A stretch of 64,000 bases of DNA from Ruegeria arenilitoris. Lineage in GTDB: Bacteria; Pseudomonadota; Alphaproteobacteria; Rhodobacterales; Rhodobacteraceae. Below, piece by piece: positions 9,701 to 19,372 of this stretch; the first letter of the stretch is position 1, and each line of letters begins with the position of its first letter. The translations under genes were made by a program, and so were the position numbers. A model generated the notes under the pieces. The model ran no database searches. It saw only the letters and a program-made list of their open reading frames with translations, and was not told where the DNA came from. The stretch covers positions 1 to 64,000 of the forward strand of contig NZ_WPZO01000001.1 in NCBI RefSeq assembly GCF_013031355.1. The letters are read 5' to 3'.

Positions 9701-11512
9701 ATGACGAAGGCGAGCGGCCAAAAGACTCGACCAGAAGTTGCCAAGAAGGGCGTTACTCAGGCGCCGGGTATCTATGATTTCGTTCAATCTCCTGAATGGC
9801 AGAAGGTGCTTGAAAAAGCTCGGATAGAGCGGGAGAGCATCCGCGCCGCGCGCCAGCAGAAAGGTGAAATGACCGAGGCGTCCGCAACAGTCGGTCGCGA
9901 TGAAGGGCAATCAACCACAGGTGAGCCATCGCCGGTCGGGCAAATGCCGTGGTCAGACCAGCTTGAAGAAGCCATAAAGAAAAGAATTTCCGCAAGTGCC
10001 GAAAAGACGGGTGAGTCGGAAGAGCCCGGACTCGGTGCGCCTGAAGGCGTCCGAAAAGTCGATTCTGGCGAAAAAGTCAGGGAAACTTTCAAGTCCCTGC
10101 AAAGCAAAACCAGTTCGACAGGTCCCGCTCAGACAGATGTGGGGCGGAGTTTAAGATATTCCAATGAAGAGTTTGACTATCGCCTGTCCAAAACGCTTCA
10201 AAAACTGAAAGATCAGGAACGCGCGCGCCGCAAAGTCAGGCTGGGGTTAATCGCCCTTGGCTGCGCTATGGGGGTGATTGCTTCATCTTCGGTTTTTTGG
10301 GTTCTTTCCGGACCAGGCCCGCTTGAGACGGCTGGATCGGGGAGCGCTGACGTCGAGGCGGCCTCTTCGCTGCAGGCTCAGGACGTTGTTTCGGTGCCGC
10401 CTGATCTGTCGACGATCCCACAAGGCGAAATTGTCATTTCCACGACAGTGGTCGGTCCAACGCCACGGCAAGAAGTCCCAGATAGCAGTTTGGCAGAGAC
10501 GGAGGATCTGGGCAGTCTTGCGTCGCTGACGCCTCCTACCTCGGGCTTGACAGAGGCGTTAGAGTCCCCCGAACCGGCAATATCAGATGCCGCTCCAAGC
10601 GTTCGGGCCTACGTTCCGGCGCTCGAACAGCCGTTCCTGCCAGTGGGTGGTCCCGGGTATCTGCCGACACGAGAGGCCAACCCGAGTTTCCTGCCATATG
10701 AAAACGCGCCGGAATTCCTTGATCCCGCAACCACCCTGGTGGCTGTCGCTGTTGCAGGGCTTGAACCTTTAGGCATTGCAGCAGATGCATTCATCCCTCC
10801 GGCTCCGTCAGCGAAACTCGCGGCTCAACCAGTCCTGTTCAGGCAGCCAGCGCCGCTGCCACCAGCAGCCGAGATCGTATCGCTGCCTGAGCAAGCTCCG
10901 GCCATCCAGCCGGATTTACCCGTATCGATCAATCCGATTGATAGTGCCTTGATGACTGTGGCATTGAACCCCTCGGCGCAAATTGAAGCCCCCGGAATTA
11001 GTCCGGAGGCGCTGCAAACGCCCACTTTGACGCCACGGCCGGAGCCGTCAGATTCAGTAGAGCTTGCGGCTTTGCCCAGCGCGGCTGCCGAACCAACGGA
11101 GACGAGCACGGGCGCAGGGGGCGCGGCGTTCAGACTGTATGCGCCCAACAAGCTGCCGCAGGGCGCTGTGGATTCGGTTGTCGCCGAGTTAACGACGACG
11201 GGTCACGAGCTAAGCGGGGCGGCGCGGGTAGGGTACCGGGTATCGGAGTCCAATGTTCGGTTCTATCACAGGCAGGATGCCGCCAAAGCCGCAGCCCTTG
11301 CGGAAGATGCTGGTGCGCTGTTGCGCGACTTTACTGGGGCAAGAACCAAAACACCTAGCGGTGTGGTGGAGTTATATCTGGCCGGAGACGGCTTTAGCAG
11401 TGCTCCGGTCAAGCGAAAAGCCAAGCGAAGCAGCCGTAGCGCGACGGCCAACAACCCGGTCAATCAACTCAGAAGTCAGGTTCTGAAAAAACTTCGGGCA
11501 ACAACAAACTAA
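9701..11512 (+). CDS. Single-pass membrane protein with long Pro-rich region and LytR_C-like end
   Basis: A 603-residue protein of unknown function. Residues 1-175 are charged and probably cytoplasmic; one membrane helix lies at about 179-202 (LGLIALGCAMGVIASS); residues about 205-470 are a low-complexity Pro/Ala/Ser/Glu stretch likely to span the periplasm; about 476-565 is a compact domain (AFRLYAPNKL ... VRFYHRQDAAKAAALAEDAG) that resembles the LytR C-terminal/SPOR-like fold by pattern. The layout suits an envelope-anchored protein that touches the cell wall. The ATG follows GGGGGT. The glycosyltransferase-like genes lie downstream on the same strand. Confidence 0.65.
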   Translation: MTKASGQKTRPEVAKKGVTQAPGIYDFVQSPEWQKVLEKARIERESIRAARQQKGEMTEASATVGRDEGQSTTGEPSPVGQMPWSDQLEEAIKKRISASAEKTGESEEPGLGAPEGVRKVDSGEKVRETFKSLQSKTSSTGPAQTDVGRSLRYSNEEFDYRLSKTLQKLKDQERARRKVRLGLIALGCAMGVIASSSVFWVLSGPGPLETAGSGSADVEAASSLQAQDVVSVPPDLSTIPQGEIVISTTVVGPTPRQEVPDSSLAETEDLGSLASLTPPTSGLTEALESPEPAISDAAPSVRAYVPALEQPFLPVGGPGYLPTREANPSFLPYENAPEFLDPATTLVAVAVAGLEPLGIAADAFIPPAPSAKLAAQPVLFRQPAPLPPAAEIVSLPEQAPAIQPDLPVSINPIDSALMTVALNPSAQIEAPGISPEALQTPTLTPRPEPSDSVELAALPSAAAEPTETSTGAGGAAFRLYAPNKLPQGAVDSVVAELTTTGHELSGAARVGYRVSESNVRFYHRQDAAKAAALAEDAGALLRDFTGARTKTPSGVVELYLAGDGFSSAPVKRKAKRSSRSATANNPVNQLRSQVLKKLRATTN

Positions 11513-11590
11513 TGACGCTATTCTTGTCTAGAGTGCGAAAGACTGAAGCAAGTGGTGGGTATAGTTAACAAGTATTGATAAGGTTTTTAA

Positions 11591-11914
11591 ATGACTGATA
11601 GCAGACTCGTCGGCATTGTAACTGCGCTACTTTTCTTAGCATCGACAGAGGGTGTGCGCGCCGAGATCACGCTTGAGCATCTGATCGCGATTGATCAGCT
11701 TTTATCAACCAATGACACCCGTGCGCTCCGGTCCTACCTTGAGAGAAACCCGGAGTTGCTGACGGGCGAAGACGAACTGTCTCGGGAACTGCGCGACTTT
11801 TACGCCGCCGCGTCTGCTGGCAGTCTGGACTTTGGTTATCCCGCTAGCGTACCAGACAATCCGCTTGACGCTCCGACCGCGACGACCTCGCGCGCAAGCA
11901 CGCTGCAGCACTAG
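11591..11914 (+). CDS. Small exported protein, unknown function
   Basis: A 107-residue protein with a signal peptide (LVGIVTALLFLASTEGVRA, cleavage near residue 24). The mature part is acidic and helical (TLEHLIAIDQLLSTND) with no recognised domain. It sits 78 bases after the membrane-anchored protein and 5 bases before the first glycosyltransferase, so it is likely part of the same transcription unit. Confidence 0.6.
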   Translation: MTDSRLVGIVTALLFLASTEGVRAEITLEHLIAIDQLLSTNDTRALRSYLERNPELLTGEDELSRELRDFYAAASAGSLDFGYPASVPDNPLDAPTATTSRASTLQH

Positions 11915-11919
11915 GCCCC

Positions 11920-13002
11920 ATGCCCGTGTTCGACGCCCTCAGTTGTCCCTCTCGCCCGAAGATCGCCTACATTATTGAACCAAGATTTTCTGGCGGTACG
12001 TCAGCGGCCGTCGCGGCCGAACTGCGTGTGGCCGTGGACTTTGGTGAACTGGAAGTCCACGCGGTAACCTCAAGGACGTTTGGCGAGGACCAGTATATTG
12101 CACCCGTGCTGCGGCGCGTGATGGATGAACTGCGCATTCCCCTGATTTGGGATGCGCCTCGTGTCAGTGCGGATTTCGTGATCCTGCACAATCCCGCGTT
12201 TCTAAAGTTTCAGGACGCATTGAAAACAAAGATTTTTGCGCGGGACCTGATCGTAGTCACGCATGAGAATTTTCTGCGTCCGGGCGGAGAAGAAGGGTTC
12301 GACGTTTCGTCCTGTCTGAACCAGATTGAGGCATCAGCGCTTTCACTCAGGAAATCGCTTGCGCCGATTTCGCCGTACAACCGGAAAACCGTGACCGATT
12401 GGTTGGCCGTGTCCCGTATGGCGCGGCAGTGGGAGGTTCTGGGCGCCGACTGGTTCAACATCTGCGAGACCGAAATACAAGCCCCTTGCGACATGCCCAA
12501 AGACCGCCGCGGCAGGCATTCGCGGCCGGGTTTCGAGAAATTTCCGGCTCTTGCCGATCTCGACAGTTGTTTTCCCGAACATGCGCAGAGCAATGTGATC
12601 CTGGGTGCAGACGCCTTGCTGGATGCGCGTGTTCTGCGGCCGCATTGGACCTTGCTTCCTTTCAACGCCATTCGCGTGGACGAGTTTTTTGAGATGATCG
12701 ACTTTTTCGTTTATTTTACAGCGCCAACCTGGCAGGAGAGTTTCGGCCGCGTCATTGCCGAAGCTCTGGCTGCTGGCAAAGTGGTGCTTACCAATTCCGA
12801 CATAGGGGTCACGTTTGGTGATGCAGTGCTCAGCTGTCGCCCACCGGACGTAGACGGGATCATTTCCGACCTTATCGCGCAGCCGCATCGCTATCATGAG
12901 CAGGTTTCCAGATCGCAATCGGCGCTGACGCGTTACTCCGCTGATAACTTCAGGGTGCAGCTGTCCAACGTTCTGTCCGCTGACAGCGAGGTAACGGGAT
13001 GA
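11920..13002 (+). CDS. Glycosyltransferase, GT4-like
   Basis: A 360-residue protein with the two-domain pattern of GT-B glycosyltransferases. The C-terminal ESFGRVIAEALAAGKVV segment matches the E-x7-E nucleotide-sugar-binding motif of family GT4. The N-terminal SGGTSAAVAAEL fits an acceptor-binding loop. It lacks a signal peptide, so it should act in the cytoplasm or at the inner membrane on a glycan precursor. The next gene overlaps by four bases, implying coupled translation. Donor and acceptor are unknown. Confidence 0.72.
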   Translation: MPVFDALSCPSRPKIAYIIEPRFSGGTSAAVAAELRVAVDFGELEVHAVTSRTFGEDQYIAPVLRRVMDELRIPLIWDAPRVSADFVILHNPAFLKFQDALKTKIFARDLIVVTHENFLRPGGEEGFDVSSCLNQIEASALSLRKSLAPISPYNRKTVTDWLAVSRMARQWEVLGADWFNICETEIQAPCDMPKDRRGRHSRPGFEKFPALADLDSCFPEHAQSNVILGADALLDARVLRPHWTLLPFNAIRVDEFFEMIDFFVYFTAPTWQESFGRVIAEALAAGKVVLTNSDIGVTFGDAVLSCRPPDVDGIISDLIAQPHRYHEQVSRSQSALTRYSADNFRVQLSNVLSADSEVTG

Positions 13003-15062
13003 TTTTCATAGAGGCCGGTTCGCGTTCCTTACGATCCTTCGATGCGCAATTGATCTTTGCCGAGCAACTTGCTGCGCGCTGTTTCACCGTCTGCATAGAT
13101 GCCGAGTATCTGCCCGAAGATGCAGGGCGCGGCAGAGTTTACGAGGCGGCTAGATTCCTTGTCGACCCGGCAGAGCATGAGGCCGAGGCCATATTCGTGC
13201 TTGGCGCCGAGGATATTGATGACGTGCTTCTGGCCTCCCTCCGGGAAAAGCAGATAGGCCCAGACGTGCCGGTGATTGCGACGGGTCGGTTCCAGACCCA
13301 GCAAAGCTACATCGGCGCTAAGGCGCGTCTGGCTTATGCGCTGGGGCGCGAAGCCACGGTGATCGACCTGACGGATTTCCAGCCGCGTTCGGTGCTGCCC
13401 TCGGCAGTCAGTCCTCTGGTTGCCGAAATTCGGGCAACGCCTCGGCCCGCGCGTGAGATGCCGACTGTCACGGTTGTTCTGGGGTCCATGGAGTTGGACA
13501 ACCCCGAGACATTGTCCTGCTTTTCCCGGATGAGCAATCGGGGGGGCTATAACCTGCGGCTGGTCGTCAGCGGGGCACAGAACGAGGCGATCAATGCTTC
13601 CCCGTTTCATGATCTGCCCACCAACCTGTACACCGATCTTTCATCGCTGACTTTGGCGCACTCGACAGACATCCTTGTGATGTTCGGCCACGGCATTGCT
13701 GGTGTGCGAATAGCGGCGTTTGCGGTCGAATTGATCGCGGCCGGCGGTGTTGCGATAGATTGCACGGATGACGAAGCTCTGGTGTCGTCTGGCGCACCTG
13801 CATTGCTTGGCCCCAAGACACCGTTTTCGCTGGATGGGTATCTGACAGGAAAAATACTTGGCAACACCTCGCAAATTGCCGAACAGGCCAGAAAATCCCA
13901 GTGGCTTCATTCGGTGGATATTTCCCGGCTGGAAAGCGCTGCAGGACTTACGTCCAATGCACGCGAGCCTGTTCGCAGCACGCACAGAACGTTGTTCTTC
14001 CCAACCAATGGCGTGGGATTGGGCCATGCTCAGCGATGTGCGGTGATCGCAAACGCGCTGCCAGATGACATGTCATCAATTTTTGCGGCCTTTCCCAGTT
14101 GTGTGCCGCTTGTCCGCCGCGAAGGTATCGATTGCATTCCGCTGGTCTCGCGGATCGACATGACGGACAACCCCGACGGCAACGATATCCTGACATACCG
14201 ACGACTTGGCGCCGCGTTGCAGGAAAATGACAGCTTGATCTTTGACGGCGGCCATGTCTTCGATTCTGTCTACCGCGTGATCCTCGAGCGTAACTTGTCC
14301 GCGGTTTGGGTACGGCGGGGCCTGTGGCCGGACGGGCGACCCCGACAAAAGATGCTTCGACGAGAGGGGGTGTTTGATCGGGTCATCGTGCCCTCGGAGG
14401 CCTTTGAAGAGCTGAACGACGCCTACAGCTATGGGGATCACGTGCACTATGTCGGACCTATCTTTCGCAAGGTGGTTCAGTCCGAGGACGAACGCGAAGG
14501 GCTCAGGGCCCGGCTGGCCGAGCGGTTCGGACGGGACTTCAAACAGTTGGTCGTCAGCATGTTGGGCGGCGGGGTGGCGTCTGACAGGTCGGCACAGCTA
14601 CAGGCGATATCCGGGATGCTCGAGGATCGGACGGACTGTCTGCATCTTGTCGTGACATGGCCCGGCAGCAAGGTTCAGCCCGCCACGTTCGGTTGGACGA
14701 ATACCCGCGTGGTTCAGACATTCGAGGCCACATCCCTGTGTCTGGCGGCGGATCTGGTCATTTCGGCGGCGGGGTACAATTCCGTCCTCGAGATCCTTTA
14801 CAACAAAATCCCCTCGATTCTGATCCCGCAATCGGCCCCCTATCTGGACAATCAAGAGCGGCGCGCCCGAGCATTGGCCGACCGAGAACTCTGCGCGATC
14901 ATCACCGAAAAAGACCTCATGAAACTGGAACGAACGGTATCGGCCTGTCTGGATCACGATGAGGTGGAACTTTATCGGTCTGCGTTGAACGCTATTGAAT
15001 TACCCGAGGCGGGGGCGTCCAGGGCAGCTGAAATCATAGCAGAGGTCAGGCACAAAAAATGA
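12999..15062 (+). CDS. Two-part protein with MurG/UGT-like C-terminal glycosyltransferase half
   Basis: A 687-residue protein. Residues about 330-680 contain GVGLGHAQRCAVIANAL near the start and AAGYNSVLEILYNKIPSILIPQ near the end, the two signatures of GT-B enzymes of the MurG/UDP-glycosyltransferase type. Residues 1-320 form a separate alpha/beta region that may be a second, divergent GT-B unit. The protein therefore looks like a fusion able to act twice on a glycan. The ATG overlaps the upstream stop (ATGA) with GAGG in front; the downstream gene overlaps in the same way. Confidence 0.7.
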   Translation: MIFIEAGSRSLRSFDAQLIFAEQLAARCFTVCIDAEYLPEDAGRGRVYEAARFLVDPAEHEAEAIFVLGAEDIDDVLLASLREKQIGPDVPVIATGRFQTQQSYIGAKARLAYALGREATVIDLTDFQPRSVLPSAVSPLVAEIRATPRPAREMPTVTVVLGSMELDNPETLSCFSRMSNRGGYNLRLVVSGAQNEAINASPFHDLPTNLYTDLSSLTLAHSTDILVMFGHGIAGVRIAAFAVELIAAGGVAIDCTDDEALVSSGAPALLGPKTPFSLDGYLTGKILGNTSQIAEQARKSQWLHSVDISRLESAAGLTSNAREPVRSTHRTLFFPTNGVGLGHAQRCAVIANALPDDMSSIFAAFPSCVPLVRREGIDCIPLVSRIDMTDNPDGNDILTYRRLGAALQENDSLIFDGGHVFDSVYRVILERNLSAVWVRRGLWPDGRPRQKMLRREGVFDRVIVPSEAFEELNDAYSYGDHVHYVGPIFRKVVQSEDEREGLRARLAERFGRDFKQLVVSMLGGGVASDRSAQLQAISGMLEDRTDCLHLVVTWPGSKVQPATFGWTNTRVVQTFEATSLCLAADLVISAAGYNSVLEILYNKIPSILIPQSAPYLDNQERRARALADRELCAIITEKDLMKLERTVSACLDHDEVELYRSALNAIELPEAGASRAAEIIAEVRHKK

Positions 15063-15511
15063 CAGACATCTCTTGGTTCGAAATTCTTGGCAGAACGTCA
15101 CCCAAGCGACCGGTTCAGCTGGATGCTTTGATCACCGACAACCAAAAGCCGAAAGCATATGGAAAAGTTGTGTTCCCCGAGATGGAACTGACACCGTCCA
15201 TTGCCCTGTGGGAACACGACAAGGGCGGCCCCACTTATATTGGTATCCGGGTTCTGAAACCGCTTGAGTCTGCCTATAATGTTGCAAGACTTCTCGCCGC
15301 CGCTGCGCTGGAGCGTGAGGTCTTCCCAGTCATTCTAAGCCGCGTCGAGTACAGCGGGTTCGAGCAGTTTGGCTTTCGTGTCGAACGCGTCCCAGACGAG
15401 CCGACGGCGGCGCTGGCGGCCGAAGCGGAAATCAGAAAGTTCTGGGATCTTGCGATCATCATAGACGGCGACGAAATCGGCCGTTGGTCGGACCAGAGCA
15501 ACGGGGTTTAA
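15059..15511 (+). CDS. Hypothetical protein, last gene of the glycosyltransferase set
   Basis: A 150-residue soluble protein without signal peptide or membrane helix. I recognise no family. It overlaps the preceding glycosyltransferase by four bases (ATGA), so its function is probably tied to that enzyme. The C-terminal IIIDGDEIGRW resembles a strand-turn with acidic residues, but this is not diagnostic. Confidence 0.6.
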   Translation: MTDISWFEILGRTSPKRPVQLDALITDNQKPKAYGKVVFPEMELTPSIALWEHDKGGPTYIGIRVLKPLESAYNVARLLAAAALEREVFPVILSRVEYSGFEQFGFRVERVPDEPTAALAAEAEIRKFWDLAIIIDGDEIGRWSDQSNGV

Positions 15512-15614
15512 CACGGACTGCGGGCCTATCAGCGTCCCAGCATGGCCACTTCACGATCAAAAAACGTCAAAACAGTAGCCCCTGGATCGTTTGTCCTGTG
15601 GTAGTGCTTTGGCC

Positions 15615-17258
15615 ATGATAGATTCCGAATCTTCTGACCCCGCAACAACTCCAAGAACGCGTGCCAAGGCACGACATATTCTGGATAATTACTATATCGG
15701 ACCGGCCCGGGACGCCTCGGTTTTGGAGATTTGGGGGTATACGGATCGTATGACCTATGCTCCGGGTGATCGGCTGACATTGAGGGTGTCGACAACGGCG
15801 GAACACTGGGATCTTGAGATCGGCCGTGATAGCGCGCGATACGAGCCGCTGCATTCAGAAACGGGTATCGCGGGAGTACATCAGGCAACCCCCGAGGATT
15901 GTTCTGTCAGGGGCTGCGGATGGGAGGCCTCATACGAGTTCACGATCCCCGATGATTGGCGCGAAGGTGGCTATCTGGTGACCATGACCGCTGAACGCGA
16001 CGGGGACCGGGTTGAGGAGCACCATTTGTTCCTGCTGCGCCGCGCGGACGACAAACCGCCTGCGCCCTATGTGCTGATCTGTGCCACGGGAACTTGGCTG
16101 GCCTATAATTGCTGGGGCGGGTCCAACCATTACGAAGGGATCACCGGCCCGGACCGCAATGCGTTTTCGCCGGTTGTCTCGACGCAGCGCCCATGGACGC
16201 GGGGGTTCTGCAAACTTCCAGTAGGCGCACCGCGCGCGGTGCCTGACACACCGCACAAGCCGGGGACGATGGTGCGCTATCCGTATATGGAGTGGGCCTA
16301 CGCCTATGGATACTCCAAGAAATACGCCTCGGCCGGATGGGCCAGTTATGAACGCCATTTTGCGGCCTGGGCTGAGGAACAAGGGTTCGAGTTCGATTTC
16401 GCCACGCAACATGATCTGGAGGCCGATCCCGAATTGTTGAAGCGCTATAAATGCGCTGTCTTCGTGGGGCATGATGAATACTGGTCAGCAAACATGCGCG
16501 ACGCGGTGGATCGGTACACCGCCGGGGGCGGTCGGGTTGCACGGTTCGGGGGCAATTTCCTGTGGCAAACCCGCATCGAGGATGAGGGGCGCACCCAAAT
16601 CTGTTACAAGTACACGGCTGATCAGGACCCGCTTGTCGGTTCGGATCAAGAGCATCTGGTCACCACCGCGTGGGAGGTTTCTCCGGCAAACCGTCCAGGT
16701 GCGCAGACCTTTGGGGTCAACGGGTTGAAAGGGGTCTATACCGGTCTGGGCCGCTGCGTCGGGCAGGGTAGCGGGGGCTTTACGGTGTACCGCCCCGACC
16801 ATTGGGCGCTGGCGGGAACTCAGTTGGGCTATGGAGATCAGCTGGGGGTCGCGTCCCGCATCTTTGGATATGAAGTCGATGGGGTGGATTACCGGATGGA
16901 GGACGGTCTGCCCTTTGCCACCGGGGCGGATGGGGCCGACCCTGCGCTTGAGATCGTGGCGATGGGGCTGGCGACCAATATTGAACCCACATACGGTGTT
17001 TGGGGCGAGACCGCTTATATCGCGGACGCGGATGCGATATTCAAAGCCCGCGCCCTGTTCGGTGAGGTCACGCCTGAAACACTGGATCGCAGCAGTCGAG
17101 GAAACGGCGCGATCGTGCATTGGCACCGAGGAGAGGGCGAGGTCTTTACCGCAGGCACTTGCGAATGGGTGATGGGGCTGACCCGGCGCGATTGGCAAGT
17201 GGAACAGGTCACCCGCAACGTGCTGGTCAGGTTTGGTGGGGCGGACAGGGCGCTTTAG
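15615..17258 (+). CDS. N,N-dimethylformamidase beta-subunit-like protein
   Basis: A 547-residue protein resembling the C-terminal part of the large subunit of iron-dependent N,N-dimethylformamidase. Visible hallmarks are GTWLAYNCWGGSNHY (residues about 160-175), the GHDEYWS motif near 285 and GGRVARFGGNFLWQTR after it. An N-terminal beta-rich domain (YAPGDRLTLRVSTTA) precedes this. It is shorter than the roughly 760-residue large subunit, and no small-subunit gene is next to it, so amide hydrolysis is only a guess; many relatives have no known substrate. The ATG at 15615 was chosen over an upstream TTG at 15591; neither has a strong ribosome site. Confidence 0.7.
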   Translation: MIDSESSDPATTPRTRAKARHILDNYYIGPARDASVLEIWGYTDRMTYAPGDRLTLRVSTTAEHWDLEIGRDSARYEPLHSETGIAGVHQATPEDCSVRGCGWEASYEFTIPDDWREGGYLVTMTAERDGDRVEEHHLFLLRRADDKPPAPYVLICATGTWLAYNCWGGSNHYEGITGPDRNAFSPVVSTQRPWTRGFCKLPVGAPRAVPDTPHKPGTMVRYPYMEWAYAYGYSKKYASAGWASYERHFAAWAEEQGFEFDFATQHDLEADPELLKRYKCAVFVGHDEYWSANMRDAVDRYTAGGGRVARFGGNFLWQTRIEDEGRTQICYKYTADQDPLVGSDQEHLVTTAWEVSPANRPGAQTFGVNGLKGVYTGLGRCVGQGSGGFTVYRPDHWALAGTQLGYGDQLGVASRIFGYEVDGVDYRMEDGLPFATGADGADPALEIVAMGLATNIEPTYGVWGETAYIADADAIFKARALFGEVTPETLDRSSRGNGAIVHWHRGEGEVFTAGTCEWVMGLTRRDWQVEQVTRNVLVRFGGADRAL

Positions 17259-17261
17259 GAT

Positions 17262-17726
17262 TTACGCCGCAAGCAGTTCCAGAATTTGATCCAGTATCGC
17301 GCGGACTTGCGCTCCGATCTGCGGTGCCTCGGACGCTCGGGGACCTGCGATATTCAGAACCGTGGCCGGGGTGGATTGCAGCCATTCCCGTACCTGCCGC
17401 GTGCAGGCCGCCGTTCCATCCCTGACATCGACAACCAGATGTGGCTTCCCGGCCTCTTCGGCGAATACGACGGTCTGCTGCGTTCCAGGGCTTGCCGACC
17501 CATCGACAAAAATCAGCGTGGCATCGCTTGAAACCACGTTGCACCGGGTTCTTTCCACGACGTTTTCGGAACCCGTCTCAGTCAGGCCGGTGAAATGCTC
17601 TGGGATTCGGCCCGCCTCATTCGTGCGGCCCTTGGGAACCCAGCCGCCATAGGTCAGTCCGTTTTGCCGCGCGAACTCCAATGCCGTCATATCCACGCCG
17701 GTTTGCCCGCCTGAGACGATTTTCAT
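17262..17726 (-). CDS. Putative molybdenum-carrier / SLOG-type nucleotide-binding protein
   Basis: A 154-residue protein beginning KIVSGGQTGVDMTALEFA, the glycine-rich nucleotide-binding start of the putative molybdenum carrier family (related to the YpsA/DprA-like SLOG fold). GGWVPKGRTNEAGRIP follows as in that family. The start at 17726 is supported by AGGAAAGG upstream; a longer open frame to 17843 is not. The biochemical role is not established; small-molecule or nucleotide binding is the safest reading. It converges on the dimethylformamidase-like gene with a 3-base gap. Confidence 0.75.
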   Translation of the reverse strand: MKIVSGGQTGVDMTALEFARQNGLTYGGWVPKGRTNEAGRIPEHFTGLTETGSENVVERTRCNVVSSDATLIFVDGSASPGTQQTVVFAEEAGKPHLVVDVRDGTAACTRQVREWLQSTPATVLNIAGPRASEAPQIGAQVRAILDQILELLAA

Positions 17727-17963
17727 AGCTGGTACCTTTCCTGAATAGAGCTTAGCCAGCCAACGCCATCCCGGGAACCGTTGGAATTCAGGATTTGTGC
17801 CGCAGGGGTGATACCCGAACTTCTGAACCGCCTGGTTGACCACAGGATGCCAAATCCTGTGCCGTTGTCAGAGTGGTATCATGAGCACGCAGTTCTGATT
17901 GCCGTTGCATCGCCCAAGGAAACGCGGGCACATTGGCCAGAGAGGGCAGAGGCTGAACTACAC

Positions 17964-19367
17964 ATGGCAACACAATCCGAAGGTCGAGCGGTCTTTCTGA
18001 CAGGCAGCTTGATGGGTCACGTCACCCGCATGTCGCTGACCACCAGCATTGGCCTGATGGCGATTTTCGCGGTGGACTTCGTCGACATGATCTTCATTTC
18101 GATGCTGGGCAACGATGCTCTGGCCGCTGCGGTCGGTTATGCCGGGACGCTGTTGTTTTTCACCAACTCGATCAATGTCGGACTGTCGATCGCCGCGGGC
18201 GCTTTGGTGGCACGGCAGCTGGGGGCCGGTCGACATGAGCAAGCGCGCCAGTTCGGCACCAGCGTCGCGGTTCTGGGTGCTCTGGTCGGGTTGATCGTCT
18301 CTGTGGCTGTGCTCTTCAACCTGACTTTTTGCCTGTCCCTGCTGGGCGCCGAGGGTGAGGTACTGCGTCTGGCGGTCCGCTATGTTTCGGTCATCCTGCC
18401 GACCATGTGGGTGATGGCGGTTGCCATGACCGGCATGGCAGTGTTGCGTGCGTATGGGGATGCGCGACGCTCGATGCAGGCCACGATTTACGGCGGTGTG
18501 GCAAACGCGGTGCTGGACCCGATCCTGATCTTCGCCGTTGGGTTGGGGCTGGATGGGGCGGCCATTGCTTCGGTCATTGCACGGATCTGCATGTTGATTG
18601 CGGCGGTCAGACCGGCTGTGCGTGTGCATCGTGGTTTCGCCCGACCATCGCTGCGGCAGTTGGCGGCAGATGTTCGACCTGTTCGTGCGATTGCTGTACC
18701 GGCCGTCCTGACCAATATCGCCACGCCCATCGGCAATGCTATTGTCATCCGCGAAATCGCGCAGTTCGGAACGGAAGCTGTGGCCGGTATGGCGGTAATC
18801 GGGCGACTGATGCCGGTGGCGTTTTCGGTGGTGTTTGCCCTGTCCGGGGCCATCGGGCCAATCGTCGGGCAGAACTTCGGCGCAGCGCAGTATGACCGCG
18901 TGAAAGCGACCTTTCTGGCCGGTGTGAAATTCACCGCCGTGTATGTTTGCCTGATGGCGGCCACTCTGTTCCTGCTGCGCGCGCCGATTGCCGATCTGTT
19001 TCAGGCGCAGGGGCAGACACGGGCGCTGATCTATCTGTTCTGCGGGCCGCTTGCGTTGGCCTCATTCTTCAACGGTGTGATCTTTGTCGCGAATGCCAGT
19101 TTCAATAACCTGGGCCACCCTGTGTATTCGACCTGGGTGAACTGGGGGCGGCACACGTTGGGCACCTGGCCCTTTGCTGTTGCCGGGGCCTATATCGCTG
19201 GTGCACCGGGCGTACTGCTAGGGCAGGCGTTGGGAGGGGTCATCTTCGCCACAATCTGCTGGGTTCTGGTCCGACGGGTTGTTACGAACCTAGCCGCACC
19301 GCAACCCGCCGACCCGTTTGCCGGGCAGAACCGGTTGCAGGCCTTATTTGGGCGTCGCGGCTGGTAA
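17964..19367 (+). CDS. MATE-family multidrug/metabolite efflux transporter
   Basis: A 467-residue, very hydrophobic protein with about twelve membrane helices in two MatE repeats (for example VDFVDMIFISMLGNDALAA in the first and GAIGPIVGQNFGAAQYDRVK in the second). MATE proteins export cationic drugs or metabolites using Na+ or H+ gradients. The frame is open from 17781, but the ATG at 17964 gives the family length and has GAGG upstream. Its stop is 5 bases from that of the convergent M56 peptidase gene. Confidence 0.85.
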   Translation: MATQSEGRAVFLTGSLMGHVTRMSLTTSIGLMAIFAVDFVDMIFISMLGNDALAAAVGYAGTLLFFTNSINVGLSIAAGALVARQLGAGRHEQARQFGTSVAVLGALVGLIVSVAVLFNLTFCLSLLGAEGEVLRLAVRYVSVILPTMWVMAVAMTGMAVLRAYGDARRSMQATIYGGVANAVLDPILIFAVGLGLDGAAIASVIARICMLIAAVRPAVRVHRGFARPSLRQLAADVRPVRAIAVPAVLTNIATPIGNAIVIREIAQFGTEAVAGMAVIGRLMPVAFSVVFALSGAIGPIVGQNFGAAQYDRVKATFLAGVKFTAVYVCLMAATLFLLRAPIADLFQAQGQTRALIYLFCGPLALASFFNGVIFVANASFNNLGHPVYSTWVNWGRHTLGTWPFAVAGAYIAGAPGVLLGQALGGVIFATICWVLVRRVVTNLAAPQPADPFAGQNRLQALFGRRGW

Positions 19368-19372
19368 GCGGG

